A stretch of 64,000 bases of DNA from Nonomuraea gerenzanensis (GTDB lineage Bacteria > Actinomycetota > Actinomycetes > Streptosporangiales > Streptosporangiaceae): contig NZ_CP084058.1 in NCBI RefSeq assembly GCF_020215645.1, forward strand, positions 5,022,001 to 5,086,000, given 5' to 3'. The notes below the pieces were generated by a model. That model ran no database searches and was not told the DNA's origin. It was given only the letters and a program-made list of their open reading frames with translations. Positions 7,966 through 15,886 of this stretch are shown piece by piece; the stretch's first letter is position 1; each line of letters begins with the position of its first letter. The translations under genes were made by a program, and so were the position numbers.

Positions 7966-9948
7966 ATGGTCAACCGATATCGCACGTTACTGGCGGTGGT
8001 GACGGCCTCGGTCGCGCTGGTGGCCGTCGCACCCGCACCGGCCTCCGCGGGCGGTCCCGCCGGTTCCGTCCGCGTGGCGGCTGCCGCGCCCGTCACCGTG
8101 ACGTTCGCCGCCGTCGACGACGTGTTCGTCAGCCAGGCGGAGCCCGCCAAGAGTTTCGCCACCGCGACGTGGCTGAGCGTCTGCGGCTCCGGCTGCGGCG
8201 GCTCGGCCACCGGGCAGCGCCTGGCGCTGACCCGGTTCAAGGTCACCGGAATCCCGGAGGACGCCGGGGACGTCAAGGTCACCCTGGACGTCGTCTCCGC
8301 CAGGACGACGGACACCACCGTCTCCGCCCGCGAGGTGACCGGCTCCTGGACCGAGGCCGCCACCACCTGGAACACCCGCCCCGCGCTCGGTGACGGCACC
8401 GTCGCCTCGCACACCGGGTTCACCACCGGCGCGACGGCCAGGCTGGACGTCTCCGACGCGGTGGAGGGTGACGGCACCTACGCCTTCGCTCTCACCGGGA
8501 CGTCCGACACCACGACCGTCCTGATGTCCTCCCGCGAGAGCGGCGACCGGGGGCCGAAGCTCACGGTCACCTACACGCCCGGCGCGGGGGAGGAGCAGAC
8601 CGGCGGGCCGCTGCCGTTCGCCCTGGCGAGCACGGCCGCGCTGCGGGCCTCGGGCAAGAAGGTGTTCGCGCACTACTTCACCCCGTACCCCGTCTCGCTC
8701 GACAACGCCGCTCCGGAAAACGATTACTACGCCCGCAACTACCTCAAGCCGGAGGGCGAGAGCGGCAAGCACGCCGCCTACGGCGGGTTGCTGCGCGACC
8801 GCCCGGCCACCCGCGCCCCGATCACCGGCGACTACGCGCTGGCCGACCTGAAGACCGAGGTCAAGCAGGCCATCGCGGCCGGCCTCGACGGCTTCACCGT
8901 GGACATCCTGTCGGTGACCAGCGCGCACTGGACGCGGGTGCAGAACCTCATCAAGGCCGCCGAGGCCGTCGATCCCGGCTTCAAGATCGTGCTCATGCCG
9001 GACGTCAACGGCCTCGCGTCGGTGGACAGCGCCACCCTGGCCACGGCCATCGCCAAGCTGGCCGCGTCGAAGTCGGTCTACCGGCTCGCGGACAACCGCC
9101 TGGTCGTCTCCCCGTTCAAGGCGGAGGGCAGGACCGCCGCCTGGTGGGCGGACTGGATGAAGACCATGGAGACCACGCACGGCATCAAGGTCGCCCTGGT
9201 GCCCTGCTTCGTGAACTTCGGCAGCAACCGCGACGCGTTCGCCCCGATCAGCTACGGCTTCTCCAACTGGGGCAGCCGCAGCCCCGCGGGCAACGCGAAC
9301 CTGACCACCAACATCACCACCGCGCACAACCTGGGCAAGATCTGGATGCAGCCGGTGTCGATCCAGGACGAACGCCCCAACCAGGGCATCTTCGACGAGG
9401 CAGGCAACACCGAGAACCTGCGGGCCTCATGGAAGGGCGCCATCGACGGCAAGGCCGACTGGGTGCAGCTCACCACCTGGAACGACTACTCGGAGAACAC
9501 CCAGTTCGCCCCGTCCAGGAACGCCGGGTGGACCTACCTGGACATCAACGCCTACTACCTGACCTGCTACAAGCTCGGCTGCCCGAAGGTCACCAACGAC
9601 GCGGCCTACCTCACCCACCGCGTGCACCCGGTCGCGGCCACGCCGTCGTACGCGCAGACCAAGCTGATGAAGCTGCGCAGCGGCAGCACCGCGGCCCGCG
9701 ACACGGTGGAGGTGCTCAGCATGCTCACCGCGGCGGCCAAGGTGTCGGTCACGATCAGCGGCACCACGCAGACCTACGACGCGCCCGCCGGGGTGTCCGC
9801 GAAGACCTTCCCGCTCAAGGCGGGCACCGCCTCGGCCACCGTGACCCGGAGCTCGGCCACGGTGGCGAAGGTGACCTCGCCGTACAGCATCACCGCCACG
9901 CCGTACGTGCAGGACCTGCACTACCGCGCGGCCTCCAGCGAGCGCTGA
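7966..9948 (+). CDS. secreted GH71-type glycoside hydrolase (putative alpha-1,3-glucanase) with DNRLRE/CBM96-like module
   Basis: 660 residues from the ATG at 7966, which has a GAGGAG site; the frame extends further upstream but only this start gives a signal peptide (MVNRYRTLLAVVTASVALVA...APASA). Residues of about 36-200 form a jelly-roll DNRLRE-type carbohydrate module (DDVFVSQAEP, LTRFKVTGIP, ETTW-like AATTWNTRP). From about residue 225 the sequence follows GH71: KVFAHYFTPYPVS, a GLDGFTVDIL strand-loop carrying a candidate acidic residue, FKIVLMPDVNG and LTTWNDYSEN. GH71 enzymes cut alpha-1,3-glucan of fungal walls, which would suit a mycolytic actinomycete. A short beta-rich C-terminal domain follows. 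Substrate is inferred from family only. Confidence 0.75.
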   Translation: MVNRYRTLLAVVTASVALVAVAPAPASAGGPAGSVRVAAAAPVTVTFAAVDDVFVSQAEPAKSFATATWLSVCGSGCGGSATGQRLALTRFKVTGIPEDAGDVKVTLDVVSARTTDTTVSAREVTGSWTEAATTWNTRPALGDGTVASHTGFTTGATARLDVSDAVEGDGTYAFALTGTSDTTTVLMSSRESGDRGPKLTVTYTPGAGEEQTGGPLPFALASTAALRASGKKVFAHYFTPYPVSLDNAAPENDYYARNYLKPEGESGKHAAYGGLLRDRPATRAPITGDYALADLKTEVKQAIAAGLDGFTVDILSVTSAHWTRVQNLIKAAEAVDPGFKIVLMPDVNGLASVDSATLATAIAKLAASKSVYRLADNRLVVSPFKAEGRTAAWWADWMKTMETTHGIKVALVPCFVNFGSNRDAFAPISYGFSNWGSRSPAGNANLTTNITTAHNLGKIWMQPVSIQDERPNQGIFDEAGNTENLRASWKGAIDGKADWVQLTTWNDYSENTQFAPSRNAGWTYLDINAYYLTCYKLGCPKVTNDAAYLTHRVHPVAATPSYAQTKLMKLRSGSTAARDTVEVLSMLTAAAKVSVTISGTTQTYDAPAGVSAKTFPLKAGTASATVTRSSATVAKVTSPYSITATPYVQDLHYRAASSER

Positions 9949-9953
9949 CGCCG

Positions 9954-9990
9954 GCGGGCCCCGGGCGCGCCGTCCGCCTCCGGGGCCCGC
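9954..9990 (+). terminator. hairpin terminator after the GH71 gene
   Basis: A perfect 11-bp stem GCGGGCCCCGG/CCGGGGCCCGC with a 15-nt loop begins six bases after the stop codon. There is no U tract, as is common in actinomycetes. I see no gene between here and 10197. Confidence 0.65.
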
Positions 9991-10197
9991 TGGACGGGCC
10001 TGCCGCGATGCCGCGCTCGGCGCGGCCCCGGCGCACGCCATCCCGCCGCCCCCGCCGGGGGGAGGACCTCCTCATCCTCCAGAGCTACTACAGCGGCGAC
10101 CGGTGACCGGACAGCGCTGGTTCGGCTGCGGCCAGCCTCCCGGCCAGTACGGCATCCTTGGGTCTTCTTCCCGCCCCGCTGAAGCAGGCGAGAGCCG

Positions 10198-10231
10198 CTC
10201 CGTCCGGCGTCAGTCAAGGTGCCGGACGGAG
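10198..10231 (-). terminator. hairpin terminator after the M50/ThiF operon
   Basis: CTCCGTCCGGC/GCCGGACGGAG is a perfect 11-bp stem with a 12-nt loop, four bases beyond the M50 gene stop. It marks the downstream end of the putative RiPP operon. Confidence 0.65.
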
Positions 10232-10234
10232 GGC

Positions 10235-11473
10235 TCAGGCGGAGCTCGTCCTCGCCGTGAGGCGGGCGGCGTACTCCTTGACGGCCAGGACGAGCGCCAG
10301 GGCCTCGGGCCCCAGGAGCAGGGTGACGCAGAGCAGGCGGTACCAGAAGTCGATCGTCAGCGGCCCCTCGGCGAGCCCCTCGGCGGCCCAGCTCAGCGTC
10401 TGCGCGAAGACCGGCAGCAGCAGGACGCAGAACCAGACGATCACCCCGGCGAAGCCCGCCACCCAGACCCAGCGGAACCACCGGCCCACCCGCAGGTCGG
10501 TGTCCGTCGCCTCCGCCAGCTCCGCCTCCTCCGCGGCCGTCAGCCGCCAGAGTGCCCGCTTGAGCATCAGCGACTTCACCTGCCACAGGTTGCGGCAGCC
10601 CAGGGCGTTGACCAGCACCGCGTAGAGGTCGGTGCGCAGGAAGACCAGGCTCTGCCAGAGCATCTGCATGACCTTGATGAACACCCAGGCGGCCAGCAGC
10701 GACCCGACCAGCTCGGGGGCGTGCCAGACGCCGGTGTCGATCAGCAGCCGCCCGGTGAGCAGCACGGCCAGCAGCACGCAGTCCACGGCCAGGCCCGCCA
10801 GCAGGGGGCCGTAGCGCTGCCGGCGGGGGAGCGTCCAGAGCTGGGTGAGGTCCGTCTCGAACACCAGCATCCACAGGCGGCGGTCCACGCCGAAGCGGGT
10901 CTGGATGCCCAGGGCCCGCGCGCCCAGCCAGTGGCCGCACTCGTGGCTGGCCGCCGCGAACCACACGAACGGCAGCCAGGCCAGGGCGCTCAGCCCGATG
11001 TCGGCGAAGGGGAACGCGTCCACCGCCGGATCGGGGAGCAGGCCGGGCCGGAAGGCGAAGACGGCCAGCGCGTAGAGCAGGCAGGCGGCGTAGCAGGCCC
11101 ACGCCACCCGGCCGAAGAACGGGCGCACGGTCTCCGGGCGCACGGTGGTCATCCAGCGGCGGGCCTGGATGGGTGCGGTGCGGACGGGCTCGGCCGCGTC
11201 GCCGCCGTCGTCATCGGAGGCCAGGAAGCCCAGCTCGCCGAGGGTTTCCACGAAGGAGGGGACGTTGACAGGCTCGCCGGCGAACGCCTCCGCCTCGGCC
11301 GCCGCCTCCTCGACGCTCGCGCCGCGCCGGAGCGCGGCGATCACCACCCCGCCCACCGCCGGGATCGTCACGAACGTGCCGCTGGCCGGGTCGCCCACGA
11401 GGACCTCGTCGTCGCCCTCCGGCACGACGCTGAGCGGCTTGAGCCTGACCGGAGCGGTGCCGGAGGCGCTCAT
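10235..11473 (-). CDS. M50-type membrane zinc metalloprotease with N-terminal PqqD/RRE-like domain (putative RiPP protease)
   Basis: 412 residues. The first ~90 (RLKPLSVVPEGDDEVLVGDP, then TFVTIPAVGGVVIAALRRG and a helical end) look like a PqqD-type winged-helix domain, the fold that binds RiPP leader peptides. Then come about six hydrophobic segments. One ends in HECGH (ASHECGHWLGA), the HExxH zinc motif of site-2-type M50 peptidases, placed inside the membrane as in that family. Proteins of this kind are often annotated as putative peptide zinc metalloprotease and occur in bacteriocin loci. ATGA overlap with the ThiF gene shows coupled translation. A role in trimming or exporting the modified 19-residue peptide is inference; a purely housekeeping membrane protease is the alternative. 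Confidence 0.7.
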   Translation of the reverse strand: MSASGTAPVRLKPLSVVPEGDDEVLVGDPASGTFVTIPAVGGVVIAALRRGASVEEAAAEAEAFAGEPVNVPSFVETLGELGFLASDDDGGDAAEPVRTAPIQARRWMTTVRPETVRPFFGRVAWACYAACLLYALAVFAFRPGLLPDPAVDAFPFADIGLSALAWLPFVWFAAASHECGHWLGARALGIQTRFGVDRRLWMLVFETDLTQLWTLPRRQRYGPLLAGLAVDCVLLAVLLTGRLLIDTGVWHAPELVGSLLAAWVFIKVMQMLWQSLVFLRTDLYAVLVNALGCRNLWQVKSLMLKRALWRLTAAEEAELAEATDTDLRVGRWFRWVWVAGFAGVIVWFCVLLLPVFAQTLSWAAEGLAEGPLTIDFWYRLLCVTLLLGPEALALVLAVKEYAARLTARTSSA

Positions 11474-12570
11474 GCGCGCTCACCGGCCGGCGCCGGGGCC
11501 TGGGCGCAGACCCGGCAGTCCGGGTTCCTGGGCAGCGGCTGCCACTCGGGCACCAGCCCGGTGCGCAGGTCCAGGGTGACACGCTGGCCGGCCGCGCGGG
11601 GCGGCTCGTACCCGGTCAGGTAACGCTGCGCCTCCAGCGCGAGCAGCGAGCCGACCTGCATCGCCATCGGCCCGGTGAGCGGGTTGCTCAGCTTCATGCT
11701 CTCCACGATCCGGTACGCGACCGCGTCCGGGCCGTCGCCGGTCGGCCGGTCGGCGTAGTCGCAGGCCAGGCAGGCGGAGCGGCCGGGGTCCACGGACAGG
11801 TACATGAGCTGGCTGCGGTTGGCCCCGCCCAGCACGTACGGGACGCCGTTGCGCACCGCGGCCTCGTTCGCCCAGAGGTTGGCGTGCGGATGGCCGTCGA
11901 GTCCGCCCGCCACGAGGTCCACGCCCTGGATGAGGTCGTCGAGGTCCTCGGGCGCCGAGACCCAGCGGTCGGCGGCGTGCACCTTGATGCGCGGGTCGTA
12001 GTCGCGGACCCACGCCGCCGCCCGCTCGGCCTTCGACAGGCCGAGGTCGGCGTGATGGTAGAGGAACTGCCGGGCGAAGTTGCGGGACTCCACCCGGTCC
12101 TGGTCGACCAGCGTCATCTCGCCGACGCCGAGGCCCGCCAGGCACTGCACCAGGCAGGAGCCGCCGCCGCCGACCCCGAGCACGAGGACGTGGGCCCGGC
12201 TGAGCGGCCGGTGGAACCCGGCCCGCCGGCGCTCCAGGCCGGCGTAGGTGCCGTAGAAGCTGAGGTTGGAGAAGTGGCGCTCGTCGGCGTCCGGGTCGCC
12301 GAGGGTCCGGCCGTCGGCGTCCTCCACCAGGCCCAGGGAGTCGAGCCCGCTCAGGCCGCCGCCGACGTCCTCCTCCGACAGCGGGATGCCGCGCCGCTGG
12401 AGCGAGACGCTCAGCTCGGCCGCGGTCTGCGGGGCCCGGCGCAGCTCGGCCAGGAGCGCGGCCACGTGCCCGTCGGGGTCGTCCAGGGTGATCGCCTCGC
12501 GAGCGTCGAAGACCACCAGGAGATCATCGCCGATCGTCTCCCACTCGCATTCCTTCAACGCCACACGCAT
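11470..12570 (-). CDS. ThiF/E1-like ATP-dependent adenylyltransferase with N-terminal RRE-like domain (putative RiPP-modifying enzyme)
   Basis: 366 residues. Residues 1-95 form a small wHTH-like unit of the PqqD/RRE kind. The E1 catalytic core follows: nucleotide loop GVGGGGSCL near residue 132, the LVDQDRVESRNFARQF segment with the acidic residue and the conserved N-x-x-RQ, and GLDGH further on. Paired cysteines CLAC and CRVC near the end suggest a structural zinc. E1-like enzymes adenylate peptide carboxylates: MccB in microcin C, PaaA in pantocin A, ThiF and MoeB in sulfur carrier activation. No ubiquitin-like or ThiS partner is nearby, but a 19-codon peptide gene lies just upstream, so peptide modification is the best reading. 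The modification itself is unknown. Confidence 0.75.
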   Translation of the reverse strand: MRVALKECEWETIGDDLLVVFDAREAITLDDPDGHVAALLAELRRAPQTAAELSVSLQRRGIPLSEEDVGGGLSGLDSLGLVEDADGRTLGDPDADERHFSNLSFYGTYAGLERRRAGFHRPLSRAHVLVLGVGGGGSCLVQCLAGLGVGEMTLVDQDRVESRNFARQFLYHHADLGLSKAERAAAWVRDYDPRIKVHAADRWVSAPEDLDDLIQGVDLVAGGLDGHPHANLWANEAAVRNGVPYVLGGANRSQLMYLSVDPGRSACLACDYADRPTGDGPDAVAYRIVESMKLSNPLTGPMAMQVGSLLALEAQRYLTGYEPPRAAGQRVTLDLRTGLVPEWQPLPRNPDCRVCAQAPAPAGERA

Positions 12571-12605
12571 CGTGCCTCCCGCGCGGTCAAGTACGCATGC
12601 CAGGG

Positions 12606-12640
12606 CCCGCGGGGAGGGGCGTGGCGCCCCTTCCCGCGGG
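12606..12640 (-). terminator. strong hairpin between peptide gene and ThiF gene (probable attenuator)
   Basis: CCCGCGGG (12606-12613) pairs with CCCGCGGG (12633-12640), and AGGGGCG (12615-12621) pairs with CGCCCCT (12625-12631), leaving a 3-nt loop and one mismatch. It starts 26 nt past the peptide stop and ends 36 nt before the ThiF start. Partial termination here would give much more peptide mRNA than enzyme mRNA, a common RiPP operon design. No U tract is visible. Confidence 0.65.
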
Positions 12641-12665
12641 GAGATCGTCAGGCGGTGTCAGCGCC

Positions 12666-12725
12666 TCACGTGGCGGGGTTCTGAGTAGCCTTGACGGACT
12701 CGACCTTCTTGACCTTGATCTCCAT
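12666..12725 (-). CDS. 19-residue peptide, putative RiPP precursor
   Basis: An ATG at 12725 is preceded by a perfect AGGAGG seven bases away and opens MEIKVKKVESVKATQNPAT followed by TGA. The gene is too short for automatic callers. It is the first cistron of the minus-strand operon with the ThiF and M50 genes. The Lys/Glu/Val-rich front could serve as leader for their RRE-like domains, and the TQNPAT tail as core. An Asn followed by Pro near the C-terminus is notable because MccB-type E1 enzymes act on a C-terminal Asn and PaaA on a Glu-Glu-Asn stretch; here Asn is internal, so prior cleavage would be needed. I know of no described precursor with this sequence. It might instead be a leader peptide for attenuation. 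Confidence 0.65.
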   Translation of the reverse strand: MEIKVKKVESVKATQNPAT

Positions 12726-12786
12726 GATGTGCCTCCTCATGGGTTGTGTGGCGGTTGATGCCAACTGTGATCAGAGTGCGGCCTGG

Positions 12787-12815
12787 TACTGAAATAGCGC
12801 TGATTTTCTGCTGAA
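12787..12815 (-). promoter_or_regulatory. three SARP-type heptamer repeats in the peptide promoter
   Basis: Read on the minus strand, TTCAGCA, ATCAGCG and TTCAGTA occupy 12815-12809, 12804-12798 and 12793-12787, each 11 bp after the last. Heptameric direct repeats on one helical face at 11-bp steps are the known binding pattern of SARP regulators, and a SARP gene starts about 80 bp away in the opposite direction. The peptide ATG is 62 bp downstream. Confidence 0.6.
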
Positions 12816-12830
12816 CACGCAGTTAGGCTG

Positions 12831-12863
12831 CCCTCGGTGATCATGTATGTCGATCACCGAGGG
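12831..12863. promoter_or_regulatory. 12-bp perfect inverted repeat in the divergent region
   Basis: CCCTCGGTGATC-N9-GATCACCGAGGG lies between the SARP start region and the heptamer repeats. Its length suits either an operator for a dimeric regulator or a stem in the 5' end of the SARP mRNA. It overlaps the alternative ATG at 12847, which argues against that start. Confidence 0.55.
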
Positions 12864-12891
12864 AGTCAGCGGCTGGAGGGCTTGGGACGCG

Positions 12892-15717
12892 GTGACCGTC
12901 GAGGGCGTGGAGTTCCGGTTACTGGGGCCGGTGGGGGTGTGGCACGCCGGGCGGCGGCTGGGCCCGGCCACGCCGCAGCAGCGGACCGTTCTGGCGATGT
13001 TGCTGCTCGAACCGGGACGGCCCGTGCCCGTGGCCCGGCTGGAGACCGCCCTGTGGGGGAGCGAGCCGCCCGAGTCCGCCAGGAACGCCGTCCAGGGGCA
13101 CATCTCCCGGCTGCGCCGCCTGCTGACCCCGTTCCCCGAGGTGACGCTGACGACGTCGGCGCGCGGCTACTGCCTGACGGCCGGGCGCGACCGCGTGGAC
13201 CTGCACCGCTTCCGCGAGCTGGTCCGCGACGCCGCCGGCGCGCCGGATCCGGCGCGCGCCGCCGGCGTGCTGCGCGCGGCCCTGGCGCTCTGGCAGGGCC
13301 CGCCGCTGGCGGACGTGGCGGGGCGCTGGCTGCCCGACGTCGTGCTGCCCGGCCTGGAGGAGGAACGGCTGGCGGCCCTGGAACGGCGGGTCGCGCTCGA
13401 CCTGCGGCAAGGGCGGCACCAGGAGGTCGCCGCCGAGCTGACGCCCCTGGTGGGTGAGAACCCGCTGCGCGAACGGCTGGTCTCCCTGCTGATGACGGCG
13501 TTGCTGCGCGGCGACCATCGCACCGAGGCGCTGGCCGTCTTCCGCGGCGTCCGGCGCCGCTTCGCCGAGGAGCTCGGCATCGAGCCTGGCGAGGAGCTGC
13601 AACGCCTGCACCAGGCGATCCTGGCCGGCCGCGACGAAGCGCCGCCTCCCACGCCCGCGCCGCCTTCCGCTGGAACGCCCGCCGTGCCGCGCCACCTCCC
13701 CCCGGACACCGAGCCCTTCACGGCCCGCGAGGACGAGCTGGCCGCCCTGGACCGGCTGACCGCCCCCGGGCCGGACCGGTCGCCACCCCCGCCGTGCGTC
13801 GTCACCGGCACGGGAGGCGTCGGCAAGACCACCCTGGCCGTGCACTGGGCACACCGCGTCCGCGACCGCTTCCCCGACGGCCAGCTCTACGTCAACCTCC
13901 AGGGCTACGGGCCCACGCACGCCGCCCGCTCACCGGCCGGGGCGGTACGGCTGTTCCTGGACGCCCTCCAGGTGCCGCCGGAGCTGATCCCCGCCACGCT
14001 GGAGGCCCAGGCCGGGCTCTACCGCAGCCTGCTGGCCGGCCGCCGCATGCTCATCCTGCTCGACAACGCCCACGACTCCGACCAGGTACGCCCGCTGCTG
14101 CCCAGCGCGCCCGGCTGCCTGGCGCTGATCACCAGCCGGGCCGAGCTGACCGGCCTGGTCGCGGCGGAGGGCGCCCGTACGCTGGCGCTGGGGCTGTTCT
14201 CGCCCGCCGAGTCGCGCGAGCTGCTGACGCGCCGGCTCGGCGCGGCCAAGGTGGGCGCCGAGCCGCAGGCGGTGGACGACATCGTGGCCCGGTGCGCGGG
14301 GCTGCCGCTGGCCCTGTCCATCGTGGCCGCCCGCGCCCACACCCGCCCGGCGTTCCCGCTGCACGCCCTGATCACGGGGCTCGACGAGGCGGACGGCCCG
14401 GACGAGCCGGACGGTCTCGACGTCTTCGACGGCGGCGACACCGGCACGAACCTGCGTACCGTCTTCTCCTGGTCCTACCGCGCACTCAGCCCGGAGGGCG
14501 CGCGCCTGTTCCGGCTGCGGGGCCTGCTGCCCGCGCCGGAGCTGTCCGTCGCGGCCGCCGCCAGCCTGGCCGGGATCGACGTGCGGCAGGCCCGCCGCCT
14601 GCTGACCGAGCTGACCCGGGCGAACCTGGCGGCGGAGCCCACCCCCGGCCGCTACGGCTGGCACGACCTGCTCCGCGCGTACGCCGAGGAGCTCACGCTC
14701 CTGCACGACTCCGCGACCGAACGCCGCGAGGCCCTGCACCGGCTGCTCGACCACTACCTGCACAGCGCCCACCTCGGCGACCGGCTGCTGGACATGCTGC
14801 ACCGCGTGCCCCTGAACCTGCCCGAGCCGGGGCCCGGCGTGGTCGTGGCCCGCATCACCGACCGCGCGCAGAGCCTGGCCTGGTTCGCCCGCGAGCACCG
14901 CACGCTGCCGGCCGCGATCAGGCACGCCGCGCGCGCCGGGCTCGACGCGCACGCCTGGCAGCTCGCCTGCGCCTGCTGGGGCTTCCTGTCGCAGGAGGGC
15001 CGCTCGGACGAGCAGGTCGCCATGTACCGGATCGCCCTGGAGTCGGCCCTGCGCCTCGACGACCCCGCCGCGCAGGCGCACGTCCGCGTCGGGCTCGCCC
15101 AGGCCCTCATCCGCCTCGGCCAGGACGCGACCAGCGGCTCCCACCTGCGGCAGGCCCGCACCCTGTTCCGCGCCCTCGGCGACCAGGCCGGCCAGGGCGT
15201 CTGCCTCACCTACCTCAGCGTCCTGGAGGACCGCCGGGGCCGCTACGCCGAGGGCCTGGCCCTGAGCGAGGAGGCCCTGCGCCTGCACCGCTCGGCCGGC
15301 GACCGCGCGGGCGAGGGCCGGGCGCTCAACAACATCGGCTGGTTCCACGCCCGCCTCGGCGCGTACGAGGCGGCCCTGAACCGCTGCGAGCAGGCCCTGC
15401 TCATCCACCGCGAGCTGGACGACCGGCCCGGCGAGTCCGCCACCCTCGACAGCATCGGCTACATCCACCACCTGCTCGGCCAGTACGAGGAGGCCATCGC
15501 CTACTACCTGCGGGCGCTGTCGTGGCGGGGCGGCAAACGCGCGCTGGGCGCCCGGACGTTGCAGCGGCTGGGCGAGGCCCAGGTGGCGGCGGGCCGGGTG
15601 GCGGAAGGCCGGCAGACCCTGGGGCGCGCCCTCGACCTCGTCGCCGAGCTGGCCCCGGGCGACGCCGACGCCCTGCGCGCCAGGATCGACGGGCTCGGCG
15701 GGAACGCCACGCCCTGA
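12892..15717 (+). CDS. SARP-family regulator with BTAD, NB-ARC ATPase and TPR domains (AfsR-like)
   Basis: About 941 residues. The start at GTG 12892 is chosen because GGAGGG lies 11 nt upstream and the OmpR-like DNA-binding domain begins at once (EFRLLGPVGVW); an ATG at 12847 has no ribosome site. Order: winged-helix (about 1-90), bacterial transcriptional activation domain (about 95-240), a Pro-rich linker, an NB-ARC/STAND ATPase with P-loop TGTGGVGKTTLAVHWA near residue 305, then a helical part and C-terminal TPRs (RALNNIGWFHARLGAYEAAL and repeats). Large SARPs activate secondary-metabolite operons by binding 11-bp-spaced repeats; such repeats lie in the adjacent divergent promoter. It is therefore the likely activator of the peptide operon, possibly gated by ATP and a TPR-bound signal. 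Confidence 0.85.
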   Translation: MTVEGVEFRLLGPVGVWHAGRRLGPATPQQRTVLAMLLLEPGRPVPVARLETALWGSEPPESARNAVQGHISRLRRLLTPFPEVTLTTSARGYCLTAGRDRVDLHRFRELVRDAAGAPDPARAAGVLRAALALWQGPPLADVAGRWLPDVVLPGLEEERLAALERRVALDLRQGRHQEVAAELTPLVGENPLRERLVSLLMTALLRGDHRTEALAVFRGVRRRFAEELGIEPGEELQRLHQAILAGRDEAPPPTPAPPSAGTPAVPRHLPPDTEPFTAREDELAALDRLTAPGPDRSPPPPCVVTGTGGVGKTTLAVHWAHRVRDRFPDGQLYVNLQGYGPTHAARSPAGAVRLFLDALQVPPELIPATLEAQAGLYRSLLAGRRMLILLDNAHDSDQVRPLLPSAPGCLALITSRAELTGLVAAEGARTLALGLFSPAESRELLTRRLGAAKVGAEPQAVDDIVARCAGLPLALSIVAARAHTRPAFPLHALITGLDEADGPDEPDGLDVFDGGDTGTNLRTVFSWSYRALSPEGARLFRLRGLLPAPELSVAAAASLAGIDVRQARRLLTELTRANLAAEPTPGRYGWHDLLRAYAEELTLLHDSATERREALHRLLDHYLHSAHLGDRLLDMLHRVPLNLPEPGPGVVVARITDRAQSLAWFAREHRTLPAAIRHAARAGLDAHAWQLACACWGFLSQEGRSDEQVAMYRIALESALRLDDPAAQAHVRVGLAQALIRLGQDATSGSHLRQARTLFRALGDQAGQGVCLTYLSVLEDRRGRYAEGLALSEEALRLHRSAGDRAGEGRALNNIGWFHARLGAYEAALNRCEQALLIHRELDDRPGESATLDSIGYIHHLLGQYEEAIAYYLRALSWRGGKRALGARTLQRLGEAQVAAGRVAEGRQTLGRALDLVAELAPGDADALRARIDGLGGNATP

Positions 15718-15726
15718 AGCCCGCGC

Positions 15727-15855
15727 TCATCCGGAGTTGCCGACGCTGTCCGCCATCGCGTGCAGCCCCATGGCGCGATAGAGCGACCGTGCCGTGGCCC
15801 AGTGCTGCTCAGCTTCGTCGTGATCGGCTTTGACGGCATTCACCGCCTCGGCCAT
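15727..15855 (-). pseudogene. C-terminal stump of a TPR protein
   Basis: The minus strand encodes AEAVNAVKADHDEAEQHWAT then ARSLYRAMGLHAMADSVGNSG and a stop. This is a credible last TPR helix pair of a SARP- or STAND-type regulator, with no matching upstream sequence. It is converged on by the SARP gene and may be a relic of a second such regulator. Confidence 0.4.
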
Positions 15856-15886
15856 TGCCGGGCCGGGCCCGCCGGTCTTCGATGAG

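Noticed and set aside
12606..12640. The hairpin as part of a transposon end
   Set aside because: There are no flanking target duplications and no transposase, and its place after a stop codon fits termination.
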